Notes: generated from the sequence alone by a model not told the origin. 64,000 nt of DNA from Clostridia bacterium (GCA_910576205.1 CAJTHL010000016.1:1-64000), one strand, 5' to 3'; counted from the first letter of the stretch, positions 32,676 to 42,462 are shown. Numbers and translations are program-made.

Positions 32676-34940
32676 TTATTTCACAGAACCCCTGTTTTCC
32701 CGGGTTTTCCCAAAGAACACACAGGTGACGTCCGTGTCAATTTTGCTGCTGTCCTTCCCATTGTACAACATCAGGTCCCCGTTGTCACGCTTAAAACTGT
32801 AATCCGACAGATATGCCACCTTTCCGCCCTCTACCACGCCGTAGGAGCCTGCGGCGCAGTCGCCTGCGATCTTCTGGGTTTTCCCCTTATAATAGCTGTA
32901 CAGCTCGCCCTCCTGCTGATCGGAGTCAATGTCCTTCAGATACAGCAGACGGTCGTCGTCGCTGCTGTTGAGGGAGTAGGGATACACGTCGGAGTCAATC
33001 TTTGTTTCATTGAGATAGAGGTCCGCAGCGTCCCCATCCTTATTTTCCTCGCAGAAATAATAGACGCCGTTGTCTGTGCTGGCTGCCAGATAGGAAATAT
33101 CCTCGCTGATAAGGTCAAACTTCCCGCCTTCCTTTTTGTAGTCCCAGGCGTTTAAGCTGATTTCCTGTCCCAGATATATTCCGTCCTTGTCATAGTCGTC
33201 CGTATAAACCGCCACATAGATTTCATCTGTCTTTTTATTATAAACCATGCTTAGGTCGTCCACATCCTCCATTTCAATTTCCGTCACCGGGCGCATTTCC
33301 TTTCCGCTTATAAACTGGATTACCGTGGAGCTCTTCATCTTATCTACAAACTCCTCATAAAAACTGCCGGAACCGGATTCGCTCCATTTGGACAGCTTTA
33401 ATTTGTCCATGTTTTCCAAATCAAAGGCATAGTAAAACAGCATAGGCGTTTCGGCTCCCGATACCGTCTGGATACCATCCTCCAGATTTTCGATCTCGGC
33501 CATCAGCTCCCCGGAATCCGCTCCCAGCTTATAGTAATAGATGGACACCTGGGCAATCTCCAGAGGCTGCTCTTTGAGGGATTCCCGGAACCTGTCCCGG
33601 TATCTTTTCAGATCGTACTCCGCAACGGCGTCATAGTACTCGTCAGAAGTCTTAACGACCTCCCTTCTCCCCCAGAAGCTGTCCTCATAGCTCTTTGTCT
33701 GATAATCCTCAATCCGGGGCTCCTGCATATTGGAATCCGCGCCCAGCATGTCGTCGTCAAAAAGATCGTACATGGTGTAGCCGCTGTCCTCCTCCTCGGA
33801 TTTCAGGTAATACATTTCCAGCTTCTCATTAATATTATAGGTAAAGACCTGGGACACCTCAGAGGCGATTTTCTCCGGTTCCCCAAAGTTCCGGCATATA
33901 TAGAGATCTTCTTCCTTTACATACACCAGGGTTGAGAAATCGTCGGAGTAATCCACTACCCAGGAAACATTGTCAATCTTCTCCTTATCCTTTTTCCCTG
34001 CCAGATCCTGGTAATAAAGCTTGTACTCTTCGTCGTCCGTCTCTTTCCAGATAATATATTTGTCATCCTTGGAAATGGCGTAGCTGTCCACATCCGACGC
34101 CAGGCGCTCCTTGTCCTCTGTGCTGGCCAGGTAAAGCTTTCTGTCCGAGGGGTCTTTGATGTAGACGATCTTATCCTTGGAAATCACGCTGTAACGGACA
34201 ATATCGGAATCCAGCCTCTGGGAATCGTCTCCCTTTCCGCCGGCCTTCTGGAAATACACGTCGTAGACGCTGCCGTTTACATTCCTCTTATAAAAGATGT
34301 ATTTGCCGTCCCGGGTATACTGAAGCGGCGAAGCAGTGCCGGAATACAGATTCCCTTCTTCGGAGCTGTCATAGAAATCATCGCTGATGTGGCCCGGCTC
34401 ATGCTTCCTGCCGCTGGCAATGGTAAGCTCATTATCCTTCAAATACAATAAAGGCTTTGTCTCCTTCTTCCCGGAAAACACCTTTGGCAGAAATACCACC
34501 GCCACAATCAGAACTGCCACAATCGCGGCCACGCCGCCAATCATTCCCAGGGGCAGTTTTTTCCTGGGCTTCTCTGGCTGGGTAAAGGTGCCATAAGCTT
34601 CCCCGCCTGTGGCAGCCACCGCCGTCTGGCTCAGAGACGCCCCGCAGTTTCCACAGAAGGTATCCCCCTCCTTATTCTGCGCGCCGCACCTGGGACAGTA
34701 GACCACCGTCTCCACGGCTCCGCTCCAAACCGGGGTTGTCTCCTCCGTCCCGGCTTCGCCGCTTTTGGTTTCCTGCTCCACGGTTTCTCCGCTTCCGGCT
34801 CCCAGAATCACCGTCCCACTGTCCTGGCCTTCCGCCCCAGACCCGGCCGCTTCGCTGCCCCCCATAGGATTTCCGCAGTTTGGGCAGAACGCAACGTTTT
34901 CCTCAGATCCCAGATCCGTTCCACATTTCTCACAAAACAT
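32676..34940 (-). CDS. Zinc-ribbon membrane protein with large beta-propeller-like outer domain
   Basis: 754 residues from ATG 34940 (GGGAGGAAATAATC upstream). Two zinc ribbons in the cytoplasmic part (MFCEKCG...FCPNCG at 2-21; YCPRCG...FCGNCG at about 77-100), a TM helix at about 132-155, then about 590 residues outside. That part has repeated short units of the form DDKYIIWK, KLYYQDL, STLVYVKEEDLYI, suggesting a DUF5050/TolB-type propeller, followed by a region with YYDAVAEYDLKRY. No function is known. It has its own promoter and closes the T7SS locus. Confidence 0.78.
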   Translation of the reverse strand: MFCEKCGTDLGSEENVAFCPNCGNPMGGSEAAGSGAEGQDSGTVILGAGSGETVEQETKSGEAGTEETTPVWSGAVETVVYCPRCGAQNKEGDTFCGNCGASLSQTAVAATGGEAYGTFTQPEKPRKKLPLGMIGGVAAIVAVLIVAVVFLPKVFSGKKETKPLLYLKDNELTIASGRKHEPGHISDDFYDSSEEGNLYSGTASPLQYTRDGKYIFYKRNVNGSVYDVYFQKAGGKGDDSQRLDSDIVRYSVISKDKIVYIKDPSDRKLYLASTEDKERLASDVDSYAISKDDKYIIWKETDDEEYKLYYQDLAGKKDKEKIDNVSWVVDYSDDFSTLVYVKEEDLYICRNFGEPEKIASEVSQVFTYNINEKLEMYYLKSEEEDSGYTMYDLFDDDMLGADSNMQEPRIEDYQTKSYEDSFWGRREVVKTSDEYYDAVAEYDLKRYRDRFRESLKEQPLEIAQVSIYYYKLGADSGELMAEIENLEDGIQTVSGAETPMLFYYAFDLENMDKLKLSKWSESGSGSFYEEFVDKMKSSTVIQFISGKEMRPVTEIEMEDVDDLSMVYNKKTDEIYVAVYTDDYDKDGIYLGQEISLNAWDYKKEGGKFDLISEDISYLAASTDNGVYYFCEENKDGDAADLYLNETKIDSDVYPYSLNSSDDDRLLYLKDIDSDQQEGELYSYYKGKTQKIAGDCAAGSYGVVEGGKVAYLSDYSFKRDNGDLMLYNGKDSSKIDTDVTCVFFGKTRENRGSVK

Positions 34941-34995
34941 GATTATTTCCTCCCACATAAGATGTCACATAAAATAACATTGGTTCAACAAATAT

Positions 34996-35024
34996 AATAT
35001 ACCATATTCTACAGGATTCGACAA
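34996..35024 (-). promoter_or_regulatory. Promoter of the zinc-ribbon/propeller gene
   Basis: TTGTCG (35019-35024) and TATATT (34996-35001) with a 17-bp spacer on the minus strand in an AT-rich gap, about 50 nt from the start codon. Confidence 0.6.
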
Positions 35025-35032
35025 TAAGGCAA

Positions 35033-36838
35033 TTAATACTGGATTTCTTCTTTATTTAAGGCCTCCTGCACCAGACGCCTGTTTTCCTCCAGAATACTGG
35101 TTGACGGATACCCGTTCATCTGCTCCAGGGCCCTGGTCAGCACCGCCTTGGAAAGGGCCAGATCATAGTCTGAGAGGAGCGCATTTCCGGCATCCGGGAA
35201 AATATCCCGGCTGGCCATAACCATCTCCTCATATTCCAGGATAAAGCCCGCGTTGTCCGACTCCAGCCTGCTTAAGGGGCCTGGACTTAAGGCGTCAAAA
35301 TCAGCCGGCGAATATTTGGCGGGAAGGTTCAGATACCACGTTCTGGAGTAAAACCACTGGTTTAACATGCTGTCCTTAAACTGTCTTCCATGTCTGGCAA
35401 AGATCTCATTTCTGGCAATCCTGAGCTCCGCCAGGCTAAGGCCCTCCAGATCCTTCTCTGTCACCGCTCTCTGGTGAGAGAAATCCAGAATATAATCAAG
35501 CCCCATATAGTCCCCGGAAAAGACGCCGTTTATATCTGCCTGGGGTACATAGGATTTCTGGTAATGTCCGTTAAATTCCGAAGCTTCTGAGGTTTCCAGA
35601 ACCACATCCCGGAACTCTGTGGGGTTTTCCCTGTCCGTGGCAGTGTATTTAAACACGTAATAATCCTGCTGCTCCTGGTAAATGCTGATATAGATATCCT
35701 CCAGAATGGATTCCAGGTCATTTACATTGGCAGAATAATATCTGCCGGAGCACTGGCTGGCAAGGTTCTGCAAAGCCGCCGCGTCATACTCTTCCCCGAT
35801 GCCGATAATAAACAGGGGAATTCCCGTATTCTTCGCCATAGTCACCACATCGTCAAAGGTGTAGCTGCTGGCGTTTTCCATGCCGTCCGTAAAGCCAATG
35901 ACGCATTTAACACCGTCCTGGAAATGGGTCTGGAGAAGCCCCGCGTAGAGGGCGTCATAAAGGGCCGTATTTCCCCAGGTGTCAATACCGGCAATGGCAT
36001 TTTTAAGAACCTCCACCTGACTGGAGAAATCCTGTTCCAGATAGACGTAATCGTCAAAGGAAATTACCTCCACCTGGTCTCCCGACCTTAAATTCATCTG
36101 ATCCACCAGGGCATTTGCCGCGTTCCTGGCCTGCTGCATCTTGTTGTATCCGTCCATGCTGGCGCTGGCGTCAAGCACCAGGTTCACGCTGATTCTGTCC
36201 TGGTTTAACACCTGGTAAACCTCCCCCAGAGACGCGTCTGTGACATTTCCCCTCTGGTCTATCTCCGTCACCTTAAAATCCGACGCCTCCAGATCTTTCA
36301 CCGGCTCCCCTGTATCGTCGGTAATACTGGCATACAGAGTCACCTCCGGAAACCCGGTGTTATCCACCTGCCTCACCTCAATATGGATGTCCTTTTTCAC
36401 CCCGGTAAACACTTCCTGGGCCTCTTCCCGGGCTTCCCCGGGCTCCGTCCCGTCCTGCTCCTCCTGGCGCTCTCTTCCCCGGCCGTCAAAGGAGGTTTCC
36501 TCCCCTTTTCCCCTGCCAGAAAGAAGAACAATAATAAAAATCACCGCCAGAAGGATCAAGGCAATAAAGGTCAGAAGAAGAATACCCAGAGGTCTCGCCC
36601 CCTTTTTCTCCTTCCCGGAATCCGGTTCCCACTGCAGCGCCTCTCCCTGCAAAATCCCCTGCCCATAAGCCTGGGGAGACAAAAGCTCTGTTTTTTCTCC
36701 CCCCGCTCCACCCCCGGCCGGCGGATATTCCTGCCCTGTCAGTATCTCCGTTCTGTCCTCTCCCGTCACAGCCCCGCCGCACCTGGGGCAGAATCTGGAT
36801 CCGTCTTTTATCTCATTTCCACAATTTTTACAAAACAT
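35033..36838 (-). CDS. Zinc-ribbon / TM / VWA / YARHG membrane protein
   Basis: 601 residues. Cytoplasmic zinc ribbon (FCKNCG...FCPRCG, 2-21), a short linker with two similar motifs GEDRTEIL (Thr 30) and GEKTELL (Thr 50), a TM helix at about 84-106, an outside VWA domain with a complete MIDAS motif (DASAS near 223, with later T and D), and a C-terminal YARHG domain (ELRIARNEIFARHG and a following SRTWY). Both linker motifs resemble FHA-binding phosphothreonine sites. It lies between the kinase and the propeller protein of the T7SS locus. Role unknown; adhesion or assembly through the VWA domain is plausible. Confidence 0.82.
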   Translation of the reverse strand: MFCKNCGNEIKDGSRFCPRCGGAVTGEDRTEILTGQEYPPAGGGAGGEKTELLSPQAYGQGILQGEALQWEPDSGKEKKGARPLGILLLTFIALILLAVIFIIVLLSGRGKGEETSFDGRGRERQEEQDGTEPGEAREEAQEVFTGVKKDIHIEVRQVDNTGFPEVTLYASITDDTGEPVKDLEASDFKVTEIDQRGNVTDASLGEVYQVLNQDRISVNLVLDASASMDGYNKMQQARNAANALVDQMNLRSGDQVEVISFDDYVYLEQDFSSQVEVLKNAIAGIDTWGNTALYDALYAGLLQTHFQDGVKCVIGFTDGMENASSYTFDDVVTMAKNTGIPLFIIGIGEEYDAAALQNLASQCSGRYYSANVNDLESILEDIYISIYQEQQDYYVFKYTATDRENPTEFRDVVLETSEASEFNGHYQKSYVPQADINGVFSGDYMGLDYILDFSHQRAVTEKDLEGLSLAELRIARNEIFARHGRQFKDSMLNQWFYSRTWYLNLPAKYSPADFDALSPGPLSRLESDNAGFILEYEEMVMASRDIFPDAGNALLSDYDLALSKAVLTRALEQMNGYPSTSILEENRRLVQEALNKEEIQY

Positions 36839-36865
36839 CCCCTAAACTCCCTCTTCAGATCTTTT

Positions 36866-38548
36866 TCAGGAGATCCCCACCTCATCCAGAATCTCCTGGA
36901 AGAAATCCGCGTACCGCTCCAGGATCTCCCCGTTTCTGGCTGCTCCGGTCAGGGTGAAGGTGTTATCGGGAAACACCTGGAATTCTGCGGAAAAGCCCTC
37001 CCCCTCCCGGCTGCCCCGGTAATACACGTAAAGATTGCCGTTTTCATCCACGTACCCGTCCCAGCTTCCGGCCTTGTCCGAATAGGTATCCAGGATATCT
37101 CCCACCGTCATCTCCTGGCTCCGTCCGTTTAAGACGCCGTCCCGGGCCACGGTAATTCCCTCTTCCACCTGGCCAGAGCCTTCCCCTGATGTGGACGCCG
37201 CCAGCAGGGCCCTGTCCCTGGATTCATCGCCTGTACCGCTGTCCTTTTCCGGTGTTTCCCCGGAATCCTTCTGGTCTGTAGAATCCGCTGCCTCTCCTTC
37301 CTCCGAAGCCTCTTTGGGCTTCTGCGGATTGTCCTCCCCGGCATCGCCGGACTCCTCCCGGTCTTTCTGCAGATCCTTCCCATCCTCCTCATCCTGGGGG
37401 AATGCCTCCTCCTGGCCGAACACAGTCTCCACCCTGTTCTTAAAATCATCCACCTTGTCTTTATTCACAAAATAGGCGATGCCAAGTCCCGCCACAAGCA
37501 CCAGGCAGATAATCAGGACAATCAGGGTTTTTCTGAGAAACCGGTAGAGCTTATCCGCATGCCTCTCCCTGCGCACCTTCTTTGAGGCAAAGAGCTCCGC
37601 GTACAGCTCCTCCATACTGTGCTGCCGGTTGTCCGCCAGCACGGAAAGCCCCTTCTCAATGGCTGCCGCCACATACCGGGGCGTTTTCTTCGCCAGGCTC
37701 CGGACCGGGATCAGCTTGTCCTCCCGTATCCGCTCCGCTGCCTCCACAGGCACCTGCCCGGTTATCATCCGGTACAGCACGGCGCAGAGTCCGTAAATAT
37801 CCGTCCCGGCCCCCTGCTCTCCCTTTCTGGAATACTGCTCGATGGGGGCATACCCGTGTTTTAGCATGACGGTCATGCTCTTATCGCCCTCCCCGTCAAA
37901 ATACCTGGCCGCCCCGAAATCGATAAGCTTTATATTCCCGTTTTTTTCCAGCATAATATTGTCCGGGCTGATATCCCGATGGAGAAGCTTGTTTCTATGG
38001 ATAATGGCCAGAGAGCTGATAAGGGGCTCTATAAGCTTCAAAGCCTCCTTTGCCGGAAGCTTTCCTCCCTTCTCCTCCAGATATTTTTTTAAGGAAACAC
38101 CCTCTATGTATTCCATGACAATGTAGGCAGTTCCGTTTTCATAAAAAAAATCCTTCACGGTGACGATTCCGGGAAGCTCAAAAAAGCGGGCCAGTATGGC
38201 CGCCTCGTTTACATATCGTTTAAGGCCCACTTCAAAATCGCCGTTTCTGTCCCCAGCAGTGGTGGTAAGAAAATTCCCGCTGTCCGACGTGGTATCCCTG
38301 GACACCATACTGCCCGGATAGTATTCCTTGATGGCTGTCCGGATCTGCATATTGGTGTCCCACGCCAGGTAGGTGATGCCAAAGCCTCCCTCCCCCAGAG
38401 TACGCCCCACCCGGTATTTTCCGTTCAGCAGTGTGCCTGGCGTCAGAATCCATTTGGGCTGCACATAGCTTTGCAGCGAAAACCCGCAGTAAGGGCAGAC
38501 TGGCGACGCGTCGTCTATGCATTGAAAGCATCCATAACACTGTTTCAT
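36866..38548 (-). CDS. Transmembrane Ser/Thr protein kinase with zinc ribbon
   Basis: 560 residues. A degenerate zinc ribbon (CYGCFQCIDDASPVCPYCG, 4-22) precedes a kinase domain (about 40-310) with a complete active site: G-loop LGEGGFGITY, Lys in TAIKEYYP, HRD in LLHRDISPDNIML near 188 and DFG in LIDFGAAR, then APIEQYS. A TM helix lies at about 340-363, then an acidic, disordered outside stretch (about 370-470) and a small C-terminal domain. Next to the PP2C gene; the two probably form a phosphorylation switch for this locus. Confidence 0.92.
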   Translation of the reverse strand: MKQCYGCFQCIDDASPVCPYCGFSLQSYVQPKWILTPGTLLNGKYRVGRTLGEGGFGITYLAWDTNMQIRTAIKEYYPGSMVSRDTTSDSGNFLTTTAGDRNGDFEVGLKRYVNEAAILARFFELPGIVTVKDFFYENGTAYIVMEYIEGVSLKKYLEEKGGKLPAKEALKLIEPLISSLAIIHRNKLLHRDISPDNIMLEKNGNIKLIDFGAARYFDGEGDKSMTVMLKHGYAPIEQYSRKGEQGAGTDIYGLCAVLYRMITGQVPVEAAERIREDKLIPVRSLAKKTPRYVAAAIEKGLSVLADNRQHSMEELYAELFASKKVRRERHADKLYRFLRKTLIVLIICLVLVAGLGIAYFVNKDKVDDFKNRVETVFGQEEAFPQDEEDGKDLQKDREESGDAGEDNPQKPKEASEEGEAADSTDQKDSGETPEKDSGTGDESRDRALLAASTSGEGSGQVEEGITVARDGVLNGRSQEMTVGDILDTYSDKAGSWDGYVDENGNLYVYYRGSREGEGFSAEFQVFPDNTFTLTGAARNGEILERYADFFQEILDEVGIS

Positions 38549-38614
38549 TTGTAAGTTCCTCGTTTTTTATCCTGTTTATGAAATCTTCTATTTCAGATAA
38601 CCCTGTGCTGCCCA

Positions 38615-39364
38615 TTAAGAGGCACACTTCACCAGAACCACCGACACATTATCCCCGGCTCCCTGCCCATAGGCCTTTGCCAGCAGTTCTTTTGCGCTTT
38701 CCTGTAAATTCCCTTTTGCCAGGCCCCGCAGGGTCTTTTTCAGATATTTTTCCGGACAGTACCTGTACAGTCCATCCGAGCACAACAGAAACGCATCTCC
38801 CTTTTTCAAAAGATCCGTCCGCACAGACAGGGAAACCTCCTTCCCCGTCCCCACAGCGTTTACCAGCTTCCCGAAATTGGGATGGTTTTTAATCTGTTTC
38901 CCGGTCAGCGCCTCCTGCACAGAAACCTGGTTTTCCCACACGTCATCGGTCATAAGAGACACCGTCTTAAATCCCCTGTGAAGGTAAATCCTGCTGTCCC
39001 CGGCCGAAAAAACCCCGTAGGCGTCCCCGTAAATAAACAACGCGACGCAGGTAGAACCACATACCTGCGACCTGTTGTATTCCATATAAATTTTCCGGTT
39101 GATTTCCTCGATTCTGTTCTGGAGGGAAATCGTCATGTTCCGGAAGTTTCCGCCGAAAAGCTCCGGCCGGAAGCCGTCCGCCCAGGCCTTAAGGCCTTCC
39201 GTTAAGGCCCGGCTTGCAAGCTCCCCGTCCGCGTGGCCTCCCATGCCGTCCGCCACGGCAAAAAGGTACATTCCCTGCTCCCGGCGGGCCGCCATCAGCA
39301 GGGAATCCTGATTGACCTCTCTCTTTAATCCCTTGTCACATATGCCAAAATAACCTATCTGCAT
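38615..39364 (-). CDS. PP2C-family protein phosphatase
   Basis: 249 residues with all PP2C metal-site motifs: REVNQDS, VADGMGGHADGE, LLCSDGLYRY and DNVSVVLVK. It would remove phosphate from Ser/Thr on targets of the neighbouring kinases, in the cytoplasm. It sits directly upstream of the kinase gene (66 nt), the usual kinase-phosphatase pairing. Confidence 0.95.
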   Translation of the reverse strand: MQIGYFGICDKGLKREVNQDSLLMAARREQGMYLFAVADGMGGHADGELASRALTEGLKAWADGFRPELFGGNFRNMTISLQNRIEEINRKIYMEYNRSQVCGSTCVALFIYGDAYGVFSAGDSRIYLHRGFKTVSLMTDDVWENQVSVQEALTGKQIKNHPNFGKLVNAVGTGKEVSLSVRTDLLKKGDAFLLCSDGLYRYCPEKYLKKTLRGLAKGNLQESAKELLAKAYGQGAGDNVSVVLVKCAS

Positions 39365-39391
39365 AGCCAGTCTTAATTTCCTCTCACCAGG

Positions 39392-39467
39392 TCAGCCCGT
39401 CTCCTATAGCATGGAAGCGGGCCTCAGCCCGTCTTTCTAAACGTGGAAAAAGATTCTCAGCCCATCT
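39392..39467 (-). repeat. Short direct repeats of the upstream gene's 3' end
   Basis: TCAGCCCGTCT at 39392-39402 and 39424-39434 echoes TCAGCCCATCT at 39457-39467, the last being the stop and final codons of the VWA-FHA gene. Three spaced copies in 76 nt suggest slippage duplication of the gene end. Confidence 0.4.
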
Positions 39468-40989
39468 CCACCCGCATCTCCACCCGGCCCATCTTTATGA
39501 TACTGCCAGAATAGATCTCCACCTCCGACAGCACCTTGCTCTCATTTAAGAATGTGCCGTTGCTGGACTGAAGGTCTATAAGGAAAAACCGTTCTCCCCG
39601 CTTCTCAATGGCACAGTGTCTGGAGGACACGGAGCGGTCGTAATCAATGCAGATATCGCACTGGGCCGCCAGGCGTCCGATCACCAGCCTGTCATGGATA
39701 GGCTTCTGATAGCTTCTGGCAGGCGCGGACACGTCCGTCAGCGTAATCACATAGCTCCTCCCCTGGTTCCAGATCTGGATGGTACTCCCGTCAGACTGCT
39801 GCTGCAAAGGCGTCTCCACAAAGAGCTCTGTCTTTCCCTCGTCCATGCTCTTCTGGAAGGGATCCTCCGTCTCCAGAAATACATTGGCCTTCTTCTTTTT
39901 ATTCATCAGATAGAGGATAAGGAATACGGCAAGAGTAATGGCCGCAACCACAACAATAGCCGCCAGGACGATCACAAAGGAGCTCATCTTCTTCTCCGGT
40001 TCCGGCTCCGGGATTTCCGGGGCAGGGGGCTCCGCTACGGCCGGCTCTGGCTCCTCCTTTGGCTCCTCCGGCTGCACCGGGGCTGTCTCCTGGGGCATCC
40101 GCACGCCGTCTGTCTGCACTTCAATCTCTCCGCCGTCCGTCTGGATGCGCAAGGTCACCGCCTTTTCGCTCCCGTCCTTTGCTGCGCTTTCCAGAACAAT
40201 GTCAAAGCGCACCATGTCCATATCCTGTGCCAGAGCCGTCACTACGTCCAGAGGATTTTCCAGTTCATCCAGAACAAAATATTCCGCGTTTGTCTGTCTG
40301 GACAGGGCAAACATATTTTTCAGTTCCTCGCTGTTGGACTGATTCTTGTTGTAGACCCCCAGGGAATAAACCGGAATCCCGGTGTCTGCCAGCAGTCCTC
40401 CCAGCTCCTCCGCCGTGTAGCCCAGGGATTTGCTGTCCACCCCGTCGGAGATCACCAGGATCCGGCGATAGGTAAAATCCCCGTCCTCCCCAAAGGCATC
40501 CGAGGCCACCAGATCATAGAGCACATCTGTAAGATACGTGTCCTGATCGGAAAACTCCATCCCGTCGATGGCGCTCTTAAGCTCTACATAATCGTCCGTA
40601 AAATCCACAACGGTCTGAATCTCCTCCCCGAAAACCGCCAGGGCAAACTTCTCGTTGCCCTTTCTGCCGGCAATCAGCTCGGAGATCACATTTTTCACCG
40701 TGTCCCGCTTTCCCTCCGGAATAGACAGGGAATTATCCAAAAGAATCAGAGTCCGCATGGCGTCCGCTTCCTCCGAGAGAGGCTTCACGGAAACTTCAGG
40801 GCATTCCACGTTTCCCACAAGGGCGTTTGCGGACTGTGCCTCCCCTTCTATCCCTTTCACAAAAACAACCGGGTTCTCCCCTTTATCCAGCACTTCCATA
40901 ACCTTTGCGGTTTCATCCGCAAAAACAGCTGTTCCCAGCGAAAACGCCAGCAACAGGGAAGCGCACAGTATTCTACATGCTTTTCTCAT
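39457..40989 (-). CDS. VWA / TM / FHA membrane protein
   Basis: 510 residues. A signal peptide (1-24), an outside VWA domain (about 78-265; MIDAS-like LLDNSLS, DGVDS), a Pro/Glu-rich spacer, a TM helix at about 335-360, then a cytoplasmic part with GKTELF (Thr near 386) and a full FHA domain (about 425-505; IGR, SVSSRHC, SSNGT). The FHA residues R, S, H and N are all present, so phosphothreonine binding is likely. The topology couples an outside adhesion domain to a cytoplasmic phosphosensor. It follows a DUF4176 gene with a 4-nt overlap. Confidence 0.88.
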   Translation of the reverse strand: MRKACRILCASLLLAFSLGTAVFADETAKVMEVLDKGENPVVFVKGIEGEAQSANALVGNVECPEVSVKPLSEEADAMRTLILLDNSLSIPEGKRDTVKNVISELIAGRKGNEKFALAVFGEEIQTVVDFTDDYVELKSAIDGMEFSDQDTYLTDVLYDLVASDAFGEDGDFTYRRILVISDGVDSKSLGYTAEELGGLLADTGIPVYSLGVYNKNQSNSEELKNMFALSRQTNAEYFVLDELENPLDVVTALAQDMDMVRFDIVLESAAKDGSEKAVTLRIQTDGGEIEVQTDGVRMPQETAPVQPEEPKEEPEPAVAEPPAPEIPEPEPEKKMSSFVIVLAAIVVVAAITLAVFLILYLMNKKKKANVFLETEDPFQKSMDEGKTELFVETPLQQQSDGSTIQIWNQGRSYVITLTDVSAPARSYQKPIHDRLVIGRLAAQCDICIDYDRSVSSRHCAIEKRGERFFLIDLQSSNGTFLNESKVLSEVEIYSGSIIKMGRVEMRVEMG

Positions 40990-41291
40990 GGCTCCTTTGG
41001 TCCCTCTTCCTGTCTGCTGCGGATATCCGCCAGGGCTGCGTCCGCCTTTACCTTGAAGGCAAACTGCTCCTCATCCTGATATCCCACGGCAAATATGCGT
41101 TCGATCTGCTCGTTGTTAAAGAGATACGTCTTGTCCGGGCCCAGAAACCCTTCCGGGAACGGGCATCCCACATAATCCCACACCTTGGAGGGATCCGAGG
41201 CAGCCAGCTGGCATACGCCGATAATCATAACCTTTTTTGTGCTGTTTTTCAGCAGCGCTACTGTGCCTACAGGCAGTAATCCTTCTAACAT
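40986..41291 (-). CDS. DUF4176 protein (T7SS-associated)
   Basis: 101 residues with the family pattern LLPVGTVALLKNSTKKVMIIG, then DYVGCPFPEGFLGPDKTYLF and IERIFAVGYQDEEQ. DUF4176 proteins occur near T7SS effectors in Firmicutes; their role is not settled (accessory or immunity-like). It follows the WXG-helical protein by 28 nt and overlaps the VWA-FHA gene by 4 nt. Confidence 0.85.
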   Translation of the reverse strand: MLEGLLPVGTVALLKNSTKKVMIIGVCQLAASDPSKVWDYVGCPFPEGFLGPDKTYLFNNEQIERIFAVGYQDEEQFAFKVKADAALADIRSRQEEGPKEP

Positions 41292-41319
41292 ATTCAGCCT
41301 CCTGTTTTTTATTTATCTA

Positions 41320-42462
41320 TTAAAACCATGGTAATACGCTCTTGGCAAAATCCTTGACCGCATCCACCGTGCCGCCAATATCCACCTCAAAGCCAACGCT
41401 GACCCCGACGCCCAGGGATGCACCAATGTCAAAAGATAGCTTTCCATCCTCATATCCCACATCCGCGTGGGCGCCAACTCCCACGTTCACACTGCCCGAC
41501 ACCTTTGCCTCTGTCCCCAGCACCGTGACGCCGGCCTCCCCCTTTGCCTCTATGGCAATGGCTTCCGCGCTGGCCTTCACCTTCATCCTGGGATCCAGTT
41601 CGCCCTTCTCGTTAAACATGCCCGCCGTGGCGGAGGCCACTGCGGCCACCTTTCCGATATCCGCGGTAACATTTCCGCTGGCGCCCAGCATATCATTTCC
41701 CACATGGCCTTCGGCGTCCAGATGGAGGGCTGTCACAGAGGCTCCTATCTTTGCGTCGATATTGGGATTGAATAAAAGGTTTCCGTCCTCGTCCTTTGTA
41801 AACAGCCCGGCGCTTCCGGACGCATAGGCCTCCGCCGCCAGAGCCGTCACACCTGCGCTTCCGTATTTCCCCTCCACGCCGGCTCCCCACAGCTCCCACT
41901 CTCCTTTTGCGGAACCGCTTACGGAAGTGGCGTCCACGATACCGTCTTTTATATCGTCCTCAAGGCCCTCCGCCCAGTCCTTTAACCCCTGAATAGCGGA
42001 AGGCGCCGTCAGCAGCAATTCCGGCCAGGAAATGGATCCTGTTCCGGGATCTGACCCGGATGACGGCCAGAACTGATCCATAAAATTCCAGAAAGACGCA
42101 AACTTGTCTTTAAAAAATTCCGGGTTTGCTCCGGGAAACACACAGAGCGCCTGGCCAATAATACCCTTTAGGCCTTTCTCTGCCTTTGTGTGACCGCAGA
42201 TCCTGTTTTCCGTGGTACGGTACTTCTGCGCGGTCTGCCTAAGGCCCAGAGCCATGCTTCTTGTGTTTTTCCTCTGAGTCTGAATATTCTGGGACAGCTT
42301 TCCAAGCCGGGAACGGATGGCGTTTGCGGACGCCACCTCAAACCCCAGGGAGCCGCGGATGCCCGCAATCTCCATCTCGATATTCTGCAGATCCCGGGAT
42401 ATGTCCTCAAGCTGCCCTGCGCTGTCCTGGATCGCATTGTTCTTTACTGAAAAATTTGCCAT
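41320..42462 (-). CDS. Candidate T7SS-secreted protein with helical N-domain and repetitive Gly/Ala C-domain
   Basis: 380 residues. The N-terminal 90 residues are a helical hairpin like the WXG/LXG secretion domain, with YRTTE fitting the T7SS YxxxD/E export signal. Residues about 170-370 are a repetitive alternating-strand region rich in Gly, Ala, Val (SASGNVTADIGKVAAVASAT, AKVSGSVNVGVGAHADVG), ending in KSVLPWF. No enzymatic motif was seen. No signal peptide. It is downstream of five WXG100 genes, so a secreted effector, pore or fibre-like protein is the best guess. DUF4176 follows. Confidence 0.72.
   Translation of the reverse strand: MANFSVKNNAIQDSAGQLEDISRDLQNIEMEIAGIRGSLGFEVASANAIRSRLGKLSQNIQTQRKNTRSMALGLRQTAQKYRTTENRICGHTKAEKGLKGIIGQALCVFPGANPEFFKDKFASFWNFMDQFWPSSGSDPGTGSISWPELLLTAPSAIQGLKDWAEGLEDDIKDGIVDATSVSGSAKGEWELWGAGVEGKYGSAGVTALAAEAYASGSAGLFTKDEDGNLLFNPNIDAKIGASVTALHLDAEGHVGNDMLGASGNVTADIGKVAAVASATAGMFNEKGELDPRMKVKASAEAIAIEAKGEAGVTVLGTEAKVSGSVNVGVGAHADVGYEDGKLSFDIGASLGVGVSVGFEVDIGGTVDAVKDFAKSVLPWF

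Noticed and set aside
39616..41079. 487-codon plus-strand frame opposite the VWA-FHA gene
   Set aside because: It mirrors the codon pattern of a clear minus-strand protein (VWA, TM and FHA motifs). GC-rich third positions create long antisense frames in this genome, and no family motif or ribosome site supports it.
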